The translations under genes and the position numbers were made by a program. Below, piece after piece: positions 20,678 through 32,233 of a stretch of 64,000 nucleotides of DNA; within the stretch, counting starts at the first letter, position 1, and each line of letters opens with the position of its first letter. The stretch comes from Pseudo-nitzschia pungens. Lineage: Eukaryota; Bacillariophyta; Bacillariophyceae; Bacillariales; Bacillariaceae. The stretch covers positions 1,240,001-1,304,000 of the forward strand of contig CM074762.1 in assembly GCA_037355855.1 (NCBI GenBank), given 5' to 3'. Below the pieces are notes generated by a model, which was given only the letters and a program-made list of their open reading frames with translations, was not told the DNA's origin and ran no database searches.

Positions 20678-22286
20678 TCACTCGGCGCTCGCTTCCGCTC
20701 CCGCTCCCGCTTCCGCAAAGTGCGCCGCGTACCGCCGCAGAATCTCCTCCTGGACGAGCCGATCGTCCTCCGCCGCGTCGGGGTGAAAGACCAGGTCCTC
20801 CATCCACAGCGTCGCCCGCTCCGAGATGGCCTGGGCCTCGGCGTCGTGGTCCACCACCCACCGCATCCGCTCCTCCACGTTCGTGGCAAAGTCGTCCAGC
20901 GGCACGTAGTGGACCCACGGCTCCAGGAGTTCCTCCATGCACCAGGACGTGTGCCGGGGGACCGGCATGAGGACCACCGACTGCGACAGCAGGGCCCACT
21001 TGAGTCCCGAGGCCACGTCGTTGCCCTCGATCATGATGATGCCCTTGTACTCGAGCAGGGCGTCGATCTTGACCCTGTCCGCCAGGAGCTCCACGCCGTT
21101 GAGGACGTCCGGGAGCCGGCCCCGCGTCGAGGTCAGCTTGGCGTGGACGAGCGAAGAATTCGCGTGGTTGTAGACCAGCCGGCAGCGCTTCATGTCGCGG
21201 CAGTTCTCGTCGTCGGTCTTGGTCTTGTCGTAGCCGTCCCGGGATCCGGTGAGCTGGCCCCGAAAGATCGCCGCGTCCTTCTTGCGGGACCACCGGGTGT
21301 CGTACCGGTAGACGTCGTGGAGCTTGCGGTAGTGCCGATCGGTGGCCAGCTTCCAGACGATCGGCTGGAAGCGGACCGTTCCGTGGGCCGAGGGGAGGGG
21401 CTTGCGGAGGTTGTCTCCTTCCGACGCCCGGCAGCTCCCGGCCGCGACCGCGTCCTCCAGGTCGGACGGCGAGAGGGCCGCCGATCGAAACTTTTTGATG
21501 TGCGGGACCTGCACGTCCTTGTAGACGTGGGACTGCTTGTTGTCCCCGAACTGGATCAGGAGGGGGGGCGCTGGTTTCGCGTTCGCCTTAGCTATTGCGT
21601 TCGCCGCAACCGCGCTTCCGGCGTCGCGCTCCTCCAGCGCAACGTGGTTCCAGGCCGGCAGCAGCAGCTCCTCGACGTCCCGGCAGTACATGCGCATGTT
21701 GTGCCGAAACAAGATGCGTTCCAGGTAGGGATCCCCTGTTTCCCTGCCCCAGTCCTCGTCGTAGGAGAAATTGGCGCAGTTCCTCACGGTGCCCTCGTCC
21801 ATGAAAAAGAGCATGTCGGGTTCGACGACGCTCTGGATATCGGTCATGACGCGCATCGTCTGGTTGACCGAGGGGTGGTCCCGGAACCCGGCAACCTCCA
21901 GGGTCGGCCAGCGGGCCCTTTCCGAATCCGAATCCGGGTCCTTGATCCCGAGGATGGGAGTACGCGTACTCGACAAAGCTCCGAGCGTCGTTCTCGCAGG
22001 GCGGGGAATACCAATTGGACGCGTAGAGCTTCACCCGGCGCTCCACCGAGGGGAAGCGCTCCGGTCGCGTGGGGGGGGTGGGGGCGCGGAGGGCGTCCCA
22101 ATCGGGCGGTCCCGCTCCCACCGCCGCGTGGGTCGCGGTCGCCGCTTCCGCCAGGGGGGTTTCCTCGTCCTCGGTTTGGTCCTCCCCGGCGCAGGGATCG
22201 ATCCGGCAGAAACCGAACAAGAGGAACGCCGCCGCCGCAGCCGCGAGGGCCGGGCGGAATCGCGTCCGCGGGGGAAGACCGACCAT
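20678..22286 (-). CDS. Glycosyltransferase family 90 (CAP10-like), frame change inside
   Basis: A CAP10/GT90-like enzyme expected in the Golgi, where family members transfer xylose or glucose. The N-terminal part (ATG at 22286) has a signal-anchor (AAAAAFLLFGFC) and reaches YASNWYSPPCENDAR. The C-terminal part, in another frame open from 21976, carries FDNKQ-like GDNKQSHVYKDVQ, FRGQLTGSRDG, an Arg/Asn stretch (CRLVYNHANSS), LLEYKGIIMIEGNDVASGL and MPVPRHTSWCMEELL, all typical of the family's C-terminal half. The frames must switch between about 21980 and 21900. A one-base error or a short intron of length 1 mod 3 (for example a 52-nt GTACGC...GAAAG) would do it. A GGATTC repeat spans the junction. 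Confidence 0.75.
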
Positions 22287-23584
22287 GATTGATTGTTCCG
22301 TGGGTATACTATTGGGTGTTGTAGATATATTTATGTGTGTTGTAGATTGTATTGTATCGTATCGTATCGTATCGTATCGAATTTTGTATTGAATTGAATT
22401 TTGTATTGTATTCTGAATTGCTTTGCTTTGCTCTGCCGTATCGTTTCCCCTCTGCTAGTGTCCGTCCCCGTTCTTGCTTTGCCACTCCACTGCCTCCGTG
22501 CCTGCCGCCGTTCGACCCGGATTGATTGATAGATTCCTCTCTTGTTCCTCCACTCGCCAACGAGCACTGCTGCGAACTCAAAAATGAAAACAAGGTTTTC
22601 AGTTTTCTGTTTCCTTTCGTTGTTCCGTTGTTCTGTTGCGGAGTGTTCGGTGCGAATGGTGTGGTAAGGTTAAGATCTCGCTCGTGCGCTACGGTATTCG
22701 CGGGCCTTCCTCGTCTCCGGTGCGCTCTGCAATCGCTGTGTCGTCCAACGAGGCCGTGCCGTGAAACGCGAAAACAAACATGAAACATAAGACTTACAAC
22801 AGACTTCGTACAAAATACAAGTAACTTACTGTACCAACATACCGGTAAGACTTTTAATCTTACCGCACGGCGCAACAGAACATCAATCCAAATTTTGGTT
22901 GGAAATTTTCGTCGGGTGCATTGCGATCCGCAATGCATCCCGCCCCGCGCCGTCACACTCCCACGGTTTTCACTCTTGTTTTGGACGCCATCTACCTAAA
23001 TTACGGTAAGGTTATGAATGATTCATTCGAACCAAAATGGGTTTGGAAGGGTAAGATTACCGGTATCTTATGTATCATGAAGACATATTTTCCATACTTT
23101 CCATACTACACGTAGCATAAGGTTAAGGTATACGAGATACCGACTACGGTACAGGGTAAGGTTAAGGATACTTGTAGACGTAACCTGTGATTGATTCATT
23201 CTTGCTCTTGCCTCGATAGTTTTTTGAGAAGAGATAATGTACGGTAGATTGATGAGACACTTGTACTGGGAAGAGTAAGCTTACCGGTAAGGCCTGTCAT
23301 CTAGATGACGAGGGAGTTCATTTTATTATTTGGAGGTGGATGGAGATTGATCCGGAACTCAGCACGGCCATCATCCCCGGACCAAGCGTACAAGTACGTC
23401 CCACAATTCCATTCGATTCGATTCCGAACCAACGACTTCATCAAGCAAACAAGCAAAACTAAAACAACAACAAACAACAAATACAACAAATACAACAAAT
23501 ACAACAGACAATCAAAACAAAGCAAAACAAAACAACAAACAACAAACAACAAACAACAAACAACAAATACGACAAACAACAAGA
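22287..23584. other. Divergent upstream region of the GT90 and MED15-like genes
   Basis: About 1.3 kb. (TATCG)n lies at about 22355-22379 in the GT90 leader. Dense recurring motifs lie at 22660-22675, 22985-23060 and 23113-23180 (CGGTAAGGTTA, GGTTAAGG). A CAA-rich leader lies at 23457-23584. The open frame on the minus strand at 22309-22956 is low-complexity and not supported. Confidence 0.5.
23457..23584 (+). promoter_or_regulatory. CAA-rich, U-poor 5' leader
   Basis: About 128 nt directly before the MED15-like ATG consist of CAAATACAA, AAACAACAAACAA and similar units with almost no G or T. Such leaders are unstructured and can aid ribosome scanning. Transcription of this stretch is inferred. 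Confidence 0.45.
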
Positions 23585-25305
23585 ATGGCAGCGGTCGTCC
23601 CCGACGACTGGCGCAAGTCCGTCCTCCAGTCGTACCGCAACAACCAGGTCAAGGAGATCGCCACGGAACTGGCGTCCATGGAGGGAAGCGCCTCGGTGAC
23701 TCCCACCTCCAAGCTCATGCTGGCCTCCCGCTTCGAGGACGAGACCTTCAAGAACGCGTCGTCCCTCCAGGACTATCTCAAAAAGATCGCCAAGAAACTC
23801 AAGAAGGTCCGGAAGAAACTGAAACTGGTGGCCAGCGCCAACGACGGTGGCGCGGACTCCTCGGGATCCAGGGAACGGGAGGAACTCCGCAACAAGCTCA
23901 AGAGGGATTTCGGGGAGGATCTCCGGTACATTGCCAAGAACGCCGCGGCGGCCGTGGAGGACCTCAAGCGAAAGCTCGGGGCCGAAAAGGCCAAGCAGCT
24001 CCAGCAGCACACGGATTCCTGCCAGAACTGGGCGCTGGACCTGGAGGTCATCACGCCGGAGGAACTGGAGGTCTTTCGCAGGGATGCCGCCATGGCGGCC
24101 GCTGCCGAAGCGAATCCGAACGCAACCGCTGCCGGTGCCGCTCCTGGTACTGCTGCTGCTACCGGTACCATTTCGGTTTCCATCGACCTCCCGCAGGCCA
24201 GACCGACGACCAAGCCGATAGCCTTCTCCCTCTCGCAGCTCAAGAAAATAGAGCAGCACCTGCAGAAACGGGTCGGCAACATACGCTCCTACGTGGTCAA
24301 GCACTCCGATCCGGACCGATTCTACCAGGAGACGATCCAAGCCAAGGACGTGAGCTTTTCCAAGAACGTGGCCGCCGGGAGGCTCTTTGGGGACTACCTC
24401 CGGAAGAGGATGCACGAGCAGCAGCGACAGGCGGCATCGGCCGGGAGCCGGGGCGCGAGTACGAGTGCGAACGCGGCCGGTACCAATGCCAATGCCAACA
24501 CCAACACCAACACCAACACCCATCGCAATTCCAATTCCAATCTCAATCTCAACGACGATCCGCTCCTGGCGCTGCAGACCGCGCTCGAAAAGGCCCAGGC
24601 GGGGGTCCCGCCCCCCACCCGGCAGGATTCCCGGCAGCTGGAGGGAAGCCTGAGGCACCTGGACAAGATCCGGGCCGCGTCCACGGCGCTCATGACCTAC
24701 TGGACGCTCCCGGCGGAGCAGAGGGTGACCATCGCCCCGAGGGACACGCTCAAAAAAATACACGAGGTGGCCAGGGACGGAACCGATTTCGTCCTGGAGG
24801 CCGTAAAGGAACTCGAGCGGCGCAAGCGAAGCCAGCGGGGACCGGCCGGCAACAAAACGGACAACGACAGCAACAACAACAACAACGAGAACCAGACCGC
24901 CGTGTCCCTCCAGGACGCTTGGTCCAAGCCCCTGGAGCTGAGCGCATCGACGACAGCGACGGCGACAGCGACAGCGACACCTTCCGCGGAAGTTTCCGCG
25001 TCCGAACCTTTCCGGAAGCGACCCCGGACCGATTCGCGGGGGCCGTACTGCCGGTCCAGGGTGCTCTTTCGGTCCGGGCGCCGACCGCCGCAGCAGCTGC
25101 TGACGGCGATCCGGAGAAAGGGAGCCAGGCTCGAGATGATCGATTCCGACGACTCGGGCGCGGTCCACCTCGTTCTGGACTTTGAGGGGGCCTTTTGCAT
25201 GACCGTTTTCTTTTCGCCCCTCTCGGTGTCGCTGCGGGCCGAGCCGCCAAAGAACAACGCCGGCAACGACAACGACAACGAGAACGACGACACCGCGAGA
25301 AGCAG

Positions 25306-25342
<37 letters not shown>

Positions 25343-25702
25343 CGAACCACCGCCACCGCCACCACCGTCTCCTGGAAGCCCCTCTCTCACGGGCTGACGC
25401 CGTGGGGATCGACCCTCGACAGCGGGGACTTTCGCCGAAGGAGAAAGGACCGGGAGGACCGGGAACTGGCCGTGTGGGGCGTTACCGGAACCTACGAGGG
25501 CATCGGACGGGTCGTCGAGGAACGCCTCCGGGACGCCTCGACGCACGCCACGCACGTCCTGCGCAAGTGCTTTCGGAAGCACGTCGGGGACAACCACGGA
25601 ATGGCGGAGGTCCAGCTGCTCGAGGCGAGCGCCCTCCTGGAGTTCTTGCAGGTGGCGCGGTCGACCTACACGCCCCACTGGGAGGACAAAGATTTTGGCT
25701 GA
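23585..25702 (+). CDS. MED15: Mediator subunit MED15-like protein with N-terminal KIX domain
   Basis: A 705-residue, probably nuclear protein. Residues ~8-78 resemble the MED15 KIX domain by eye. They start DDWRKSVLQSYR and continue KLMLASRFEDETFKNASS and LQDYLKKIAKKL, against the plant pattern DWR...R..IV.KI...L...(E)LRKIAQRFEEKIY..A.S..DYLRKI..KM. MED15 is a tail subunit of Mediator that contacts activators. Further on are Ala/Glu-rich helices, a basic segment (KIEQHLQKRVGNIRSYV), a low-complexity Asn/Thr tract (residues ~297-320), Asp runs, and a conserved-looking C-terminus (LLTAIRRKGARLEMI; ELAVWGVTGTYEGIGRVVE). The gene is intronless. The assignment rests on the KIX match and composition. 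Confidence 0.6.
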
Positions 25703-26157
25703 GGCCGGGGCCGGGGCCTGGGCCTGGGCCTCGCCGGCGAAAAAAACAATCCCATCGATCGATAATTGCTATCGTTGCAATAGCAATGTTTTTTTCGAAA
25801 TCAATAGAATATTATTTGATATTATAACATTATGAATACTTGCGGTAATGCATAGTTTCTAGTATTCGATATGCAGTACCTGTAATCGAAAATAGAGTAT
25901 CATCTCAGAAATAAATACACCATCTCTCGATGTTTTCTGGTTGCGACTTTTATTATTATAATATTATACATTAAAAATACCCTGCTATTCAATCCCCCCC
26001 TTTTGCGTACGTACCGTACTATAGTTTCTGAATAGACCATCGAAATCTCGTGAAGGTTTCTATTCCATTCAGGGATAATCCCCCTCCCTCCCCATGTCGT
26101 GTTCGGCGGAGTCAATACAAATACAAATACAGTTATTAGTAATTACAAACTGTTTCA
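25703..26157. other. Convergent intergenic region
   Basis: Between the 3' ends of the MED15-like and long coiled-coil genes. AT-rich, with a GGGCCT/GGGGCC run at 25704-25730. No gene is seen. Confidence 0.6.
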
Positions 26158-29100
26158 TCATTCCATCCAACTGTGTTCGTCGAATGGCAAGGTGTCTCTT
26201 CTGTCCAGAGGTTCGTCGAACGGAGATGCGGGAACTCGGTGCTGTTTCATCTCCGAAAACGTGGTCTTCGGTCGATGATTGTGGGGAACCGAGTTTCGTG
26301 GCGCCCCAATACTGTTGTGCCGCGGCTGCATCTGCATCACTTGATACTGCGCCGCGACTTTTCTGGTCATGGCGAAGAAATCCATTCCGGATTTTCGTCC
26401 GCTCGCGGTCTTCACCGGACGCAATCCCTTCATTTGTTGCTGAAGGACGCGCCGCATGTCGCCGAGCTCCCCGCCGTTGCCACCGAAACTCTCGGGGCTG
26501 TCCGGCTCCTGTTGGTGTTGGTGTTCTTCCGACGCAAGGATTCCCGGATCTCTCGAACTCGCGCTTCTGTTCGCGTCCAGGGTGTCGTCTCTCGCGTCCG
26601 CTTTGCGAGCGTTTTGGCTTTCTTCGCTTTCCACGTCGTGGGGTTGGGGTGCGCGAGAAATCCTGCTCTCGGGAACGCTCGGTGATTCCCCCGCGCCGGG
26701 TTTGCCGAGCTTTTTTTTGGCGGCGACGCCAGCGGCGGAGCCACCCAGGTATCTCTGGTATTCGTCGTGGAAAAGTTGCACGTTGCTCTGGACGGCCGAG
26801 GCGCTGTCGCTGTCGGGCTGTCGGTGGGAGTTGGTTTCGAATTTCATCTCGATCGACGTGGTGTGCTCGCTGATTTCCAATCGTTTCGAAAAGACGTCCG
26901 ACCGCGACTTCTCTTCGCCCTCAGTGTCCTGCATTTCCGATTCTTCGTCTCGCAATTCGGAGTCGATGTTCTCGATGCTCGGGGGATGATCAGATGCGGA
27001 CTTGTAGCTCATTTCCATCTCGGAATCTCCATCTTCGCTAATACTGAAGAGAGGAGAAAGAGAATGAATCCCTGATTTTGACTCATTGCCTTGTGACTGA
27101 TAATAATAATGTTGACCTCTATCCTGCCTTTGTAGCGTGCTCTGTGTAATAGAAGGAAAGAAAGAGCTGTCTGGAGGCACCGAACTGTTGCGTATCAGTT
27201 CGGAATCGCCGCGATGTTCAGCATTATCAGAATAGTTCAAGTTGTCAGCGCTGGCTGTATCAGACCGTTTCGATTGTCTCAGGTGATCTAGCTCTTTTTG
27301 TAGGTCTCGCGTTTCGCCTCGCCACGAAATGATTGCTTCCTTGAACAACACTTTCGACTTCTGGAGTTCCTTGACAATTTCATTCTTTTCTTCATTGCAA
27401 GTATTCAACTCCTCTTTGAGGTCTTGGATTGTCTCCTTCAATTCAGTCTTTTCTTGCATGTGAATTTTGGTTTCGTCATACTCTTCCTTCTGTACCGCCT
27501 CGAGTTTGCGAAGAAGATCGTCTCGTTCAACAGACAACTCTTCCATCAGTCTTTCCATTTCCTGTACGAAGAGGTTGTGCTCCTCATTTGTTTTCGCTAG
27601 AGTCCTCGTGAATTTTTCGCTGGACTTGTTGTTTTCAACCTGGAGTCTGTGGATTTCATCTGCGATTTGTAGTTCCCCTGCCCCTTTTTTCAGGACCGCT
27701 CTCAAATCTTCTTGAGATTGGTCCAAGAGCTTTTTCAATCGTGACACATCTGATTGCAGCCTTTCAATTTCATTGTTACAAAAAAGCATGTCTTTGCTGT
27801 GTTGATTCTTTGATGCTTCGAAACTCAACTTTTCTTTATGATGATTCTTTTCTGCCGTTTTTAGCATTAAATTGAGTCTCCCTATTCTCTCTTGTAAGGT
27901 GATCGACACTTTCCTTTGACTCGCTATGGACAATATTATTCGGATCAATTTTCTTATAATTGCTGCTGCTCATACTTCCAGGGGTTCCATCGCATCGGCA
28001 GTGTTCGAGACGTGACTTGTGTATCGAAAGTTCTTTGTTCAACGAGTCTATTTTTTCTCTGTACACCTGACTTGATATTTCCAATTGCCTCGACGTTTCT
28101 CGTTCATCCCGTAAATTATCAAGCTCGTTTTCCTTAGTACTAACGGACCTTCGAAGATCTTTAATGACCTGAAGCAGTTTATCTCCTTCGGATTCTTTTT
28201 TCGCGATAATATCCTTCAGTTCTGCCAGTCTTAAATCTTTAGATTCTAGTTCAGAAAGCGAAGACTTCAACTCGTTCGCAATTTTGTCAATCTCGGCTTC
28301 TTGTTGTTTCGCCCTTGCTTTGTATTGCTCTATCAGCGAAGATTGGTTCGATATCATTTCGTCGTTCTCGGTATTTGATTGATTCGATTGTTCAATTACG
28401 GATTCGAGGTTTCTTATTTCATCCTCCAATTCGATGACCTTTTCTTCGTATTCGATCAGAACAGCGTATTTGAAATGATTTTTAATTTTCTGAACCTCGT
28501 TGGACAAGTCTTCACACTCTTGTTTGTGTTCCTTGATGTTCGCGTTCAAGTCTCGTTTATTTTTCTTCAGCTTGATTATTTCATTCTTTGATGATTCTAG
28601 TGCCGACTGCAACGACTTGAGTTCCTTCACACTCTTGGAGTATATTTCATCCAATTCTCCTAGTTTTTCCTCCACGTCGTCAACTCGTTTGAGTAGCGAG
28701 TCTCTCTCGGTTGTGAGCTCGTCCAGTTTGCGATTGCATTCCTCCAGCTCTATCCGCCTTTCCTCAGACAATTCCTGATGTACACTTGCTTTTTCGACGA
28801 CTTCCAGCAATGCATCTTTATCTTTTCTAAGCTCCTCCAATTCAAGTTTGATAGTGGTTATCTCTTGATTCTTCTTTTGTGTTATCTCTTGGAGGATAGT
28901 TTCCCCGTGTTTTTCTTTTTCTTTAGCAGCTTCTGCCAAAAGTTCATCCCTTTCTTTAGTTAGTTCCTCTCGGATTTTTTCCCCGTGTAATTCCTTCTTT
29001 TTGGACGCCTCTTCGATGTATTCAATTGACTCTTTTGTAAGCTCCGACACTCTATTTGCCAAAAACTCAATTTCTTTTTGCATCTCTTTTTTTACTTCTT

Positions 29101-30460
29101 CCCGAATTTGGGATTCGTGTTCTTCTTTTTCCCTTGCCACGCGTTCAATCAAACGCTCATTCTGCGTCGATAGCTCATCAACGCGTTTCACGAAGTTCAT
29201 TTCTTCCCTCTGCCTATCGTCGGAAAAACTGTTTACCATCGTTTCGATCTTTTTGGAATAGTGGGCTTCGATGTCTGCTATGGTTCGTTCATGGTATTCT
29301 TCTGCGTGTCGTATTTTCCCCCGCAAACGATCTATTTCATCCTCGAGAACAGGTATTTGATGTTCCACATCCTCAACCTTCTTTTCGTCGATTTCTCTTA
29401 ATTTCTTTAATTCCTTTTCCTTTTCTTCCCTCATCAGTGATTTTATTTCCTTAGAGAGTTTCTCCGTCAACTCAATGTTCAACCGCTTTTCGATTTCATT
29501 TCGCATCCGTTCTCTGGTTTCGTCGGTAATTTCTTTCTGCATAATACTCCTTTTCGTATGCACAATTCTTCTGCTTATATCGAGCTCGGAAGTAAGGGTT
29601 ACCAATTCTGTCTCAAGTTTTTGATTCTGATCCTCAAGTTTTTGAACCATTATGTTGAATGAAGTCACCTCCTCGAGTAACTCTTCTTTCTCTTGTACAG
29701 TTGCCAACAACTGTTTTTCGAGCTGCGACTCTTTTCTCCGCTGTTTCTTCTTGCTTTCACCACTGCAGAACTCATCTGTATCGGTTAGATTTGATTGAGA
29801 CTTTCGAGATGCCAGCTCCTCGCGCAATTTCTCGTTCTCTTTTCTTGATGCTGAGAGAGCCTTTTCCAGGTGCAATTCTTTTCTCCGAAGCTTGTTGCGT
29901 TCGAGAGTAATTTGTTGACCCTTCATATCGACATTGGCTTCGACCATTTGAGATCTAGTGAGTTTCTCTACTTCTGCTTCAAGCGCTTTGTTCTCACTAA
30001 GAACCTCTTTCATGGCATAGTCTTGGTCTCTCAAATTCTGCTCGAGAGCTTGGATCTTCCTCCTCCATTCCAGTAAACACTGTTTCGTTTCCCGTGCTTC
30101 GTAAGCCATTTCTCTTAGCTTTGCAAATTCGTCTTCTCTGTCGTCCTTTGAAAGCATATTAGCAGCCTGTGTGACTTGTTGTCCCTGTTTTCTTAGCGAG
30201 CTGTAAAAATCATCATCCTCCGTCGTTCCTTGACGTTGGAGGCCGTTGCCATCATCATTGACTATGGTGTATTTTTTCCGCAATCTGTCTGGATTTCGAA
30301 TGTTGCCGTTTCTAAGATGTGTCTGACTTTTTCTAGGCACTATCCGCGGATTTGAAATCGTTGATTGATTGGATCTCGCAGTGCTCCTATTATCTGTGGA
30401 GCCCGGCAACGGCCTTCGCAGTGAGGGAGGCTTGATAATGGCGGGGTTTTGATTCATCAT
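26158..30460 (-). CDS. Large coiled-coil protein, two exons
   Basis: A protein of about 1,405 residues. Exons are 30460-27976 and 27890-26158. The 85-nt intron (GTATGAG...TTACAAG) joins the frames exactly. The first ~120 residues are basic and polar, and then heptad-rich coiled coil runs for roughly 750 residues (for example RLRGKIRHAEEYHERTIADI) and continues after the intron (RIGRLNLMLKTAEKNHHKEK). The C-terminal ~350 residues are polar, with acidic stretches and a terminal conserved-looking patch (GMDFFAMTRKVAAQYQ). The architecture fits golgin, centrosomal or cytoskeletal tethers, but no defining domain is visible and no function is claimed. The start is ATG 30460 (MMNQNPAII). Confidence 0.75.
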
Positions 30461-32233
30461 TCCCCTTTCCGGCAGATCGGAACGAATCAACAATTCTTCT
30501 CTACTCTCACTGCCTCAGGGTACTGTATTGTTTGTAATAGTCCACTATTCGGTCGTTCCTTTGGTGTGTATCACACCTTCCAATGGATTGGGCATTGATC
30601 GTATTGTAGTTTGCAAGAACCTACTTTAACGGGTTCAACAACAGGCGTGACATGTGTCATCGCCTATCCAACGGGAAGAAATAATTTCGTAAATGAAAAA
30701 AGTGGCGATCAGCGATTCCACTCATTTTTCATAGAAATGATAAGCCTTGCACAACGCGCCCGTCGGTCTCGTTCTCATCATTTTTCATACCGATCGGCAA
30801 ACGGCATCTACGTGCGTACTACATGCTCCGATCCCTTCGTCACTAAATTACTACTACTACACGTATTTGTTTTAGAGTTATTTACTTGGTTGTTCTACTA
30901 CAGTAAGGTTTACTAGTAATTCGTATTAACCAGGAAGCCGATGATACCTTGTATTTGAGTCTCAACAGCAATCCGACTGAAAGAACGACAACAACAGCAA
31001 AAATAATCTCGTTGGTGGCTCCAAATCCAGCTTCACAACAACGACATTGGTAGTAGTAACACCAACACCACCATACTGGTGGTGATCAGATTCTGAATAC
31101 GTGCACCATCTTCCTCTTTCTACAAGTTTCCCATAGCCGAGCATGCAAAATGAAACCAACTCCTCCTACCTACCAGTAATTGTCGTACAGTCAACTTGAA
31201 CCAATGCTGTTCAATCAACCACCATCACCTCCACTCTGTCATCATACAGCAGATACATATTTTTCTCGGAGGTACTACTACTACTAGTAGTACCCATGCA
31301 TCTTCTCATCGTCCGCCAATACAAGAAATAGTAGGGTTGTGTTGAAGTTACTTCAGTCGTTATATGAAATAATACTGCAGTACTGAATAGTCCGCTCCCT
31401 ACAACCATCAAAATGTGCTCTCCTGAACTAATTCAACCACGATCAAAATTGTGAACTATTCAGTGATTTTTCCCTCTTGATTCTCGAAAAACAGGCCTCT
31501 TCTACTAGAAGTAGTACTAGTACCACCACATGCTCTAGCAACTTTTTTTTTTCTCCCTCCAAGAGGATTCGTATCTATCTTCTAGTATTTGTATCCAGCA
31601 TATTGCTCTTCTGAGTTCCAGAATGAAACAACTTTGCCTTGCTTCTTGAAAAGCAGTACGATTCAGCTGCTATCTTTTCTACTTCCTCAATTCTGAAAAT
31701 TTTGTTCGCATATCGAAAGATGGTGCGCACAAAGTCGACGATAACCGAAGTAGTACTTTAAGTGTTTTTTCCCTCCATTCGCTAAGGGTATTTGTATGTG
31801 CTAGGATCTTCTTCGATTCTGCTCTCTCTTTCAGTCTCGCATTGTTCCATTTCAACCAATTGCTATATTCATTCCAAGGTGATCTCTATCCTAAGCCTTT
31901 GTTGATTTTGGTTTCCAATCGAATTCGTAATTTAGCGAACTCAACTGAAGGATATCGCATTCGTACAGTTTTCCCTACGAATATTTTTGAATGATATTGA
32001 AAGAAGAATCTGAACTTTATTTTTGCTTCCTATTACTAAAACGAGGGAGATAAATAAAACGAACACACTTGGTACAGCAACATGATCATAGTCCCAGCAT
32101 GCTCTTTCCACAATGCACGATCACCGTGGTTCAAAAATAATGTAAGAACAAACTCGGTATGGCAGCACGAGTAGCCCCCTAGTTTTCTCACTCCACAAAA
32201 CACAACACAAGGGTTACATTTGTTTCAGTGGGG
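30461..32233. other. Long intergenic region, gene-poor
   Basis: About 1.8 kb. Contains repeated CTACTA/TAGTAG trinucleotide motifs, for example TACTACTACTAGTAGTA at 31274-31291 and AGAAGTAGTACTAGTACC at 31507-31525. Short frames here look random. No gene is supported. Confidence 0.5.

Noticed and set aside
20720..22288. 522-residue plus-strand frame over the GT90 gene
   Set aside because: Antisense shadow in a GC-rich gene; the sense strand has the family motifs.
23459..25678. 739-residue minus-strand frame over the MED15-like gene
   Set aside because: Low-complexity Val/Arg/Gly shadow. The KIX-like domain is on the plus strand.
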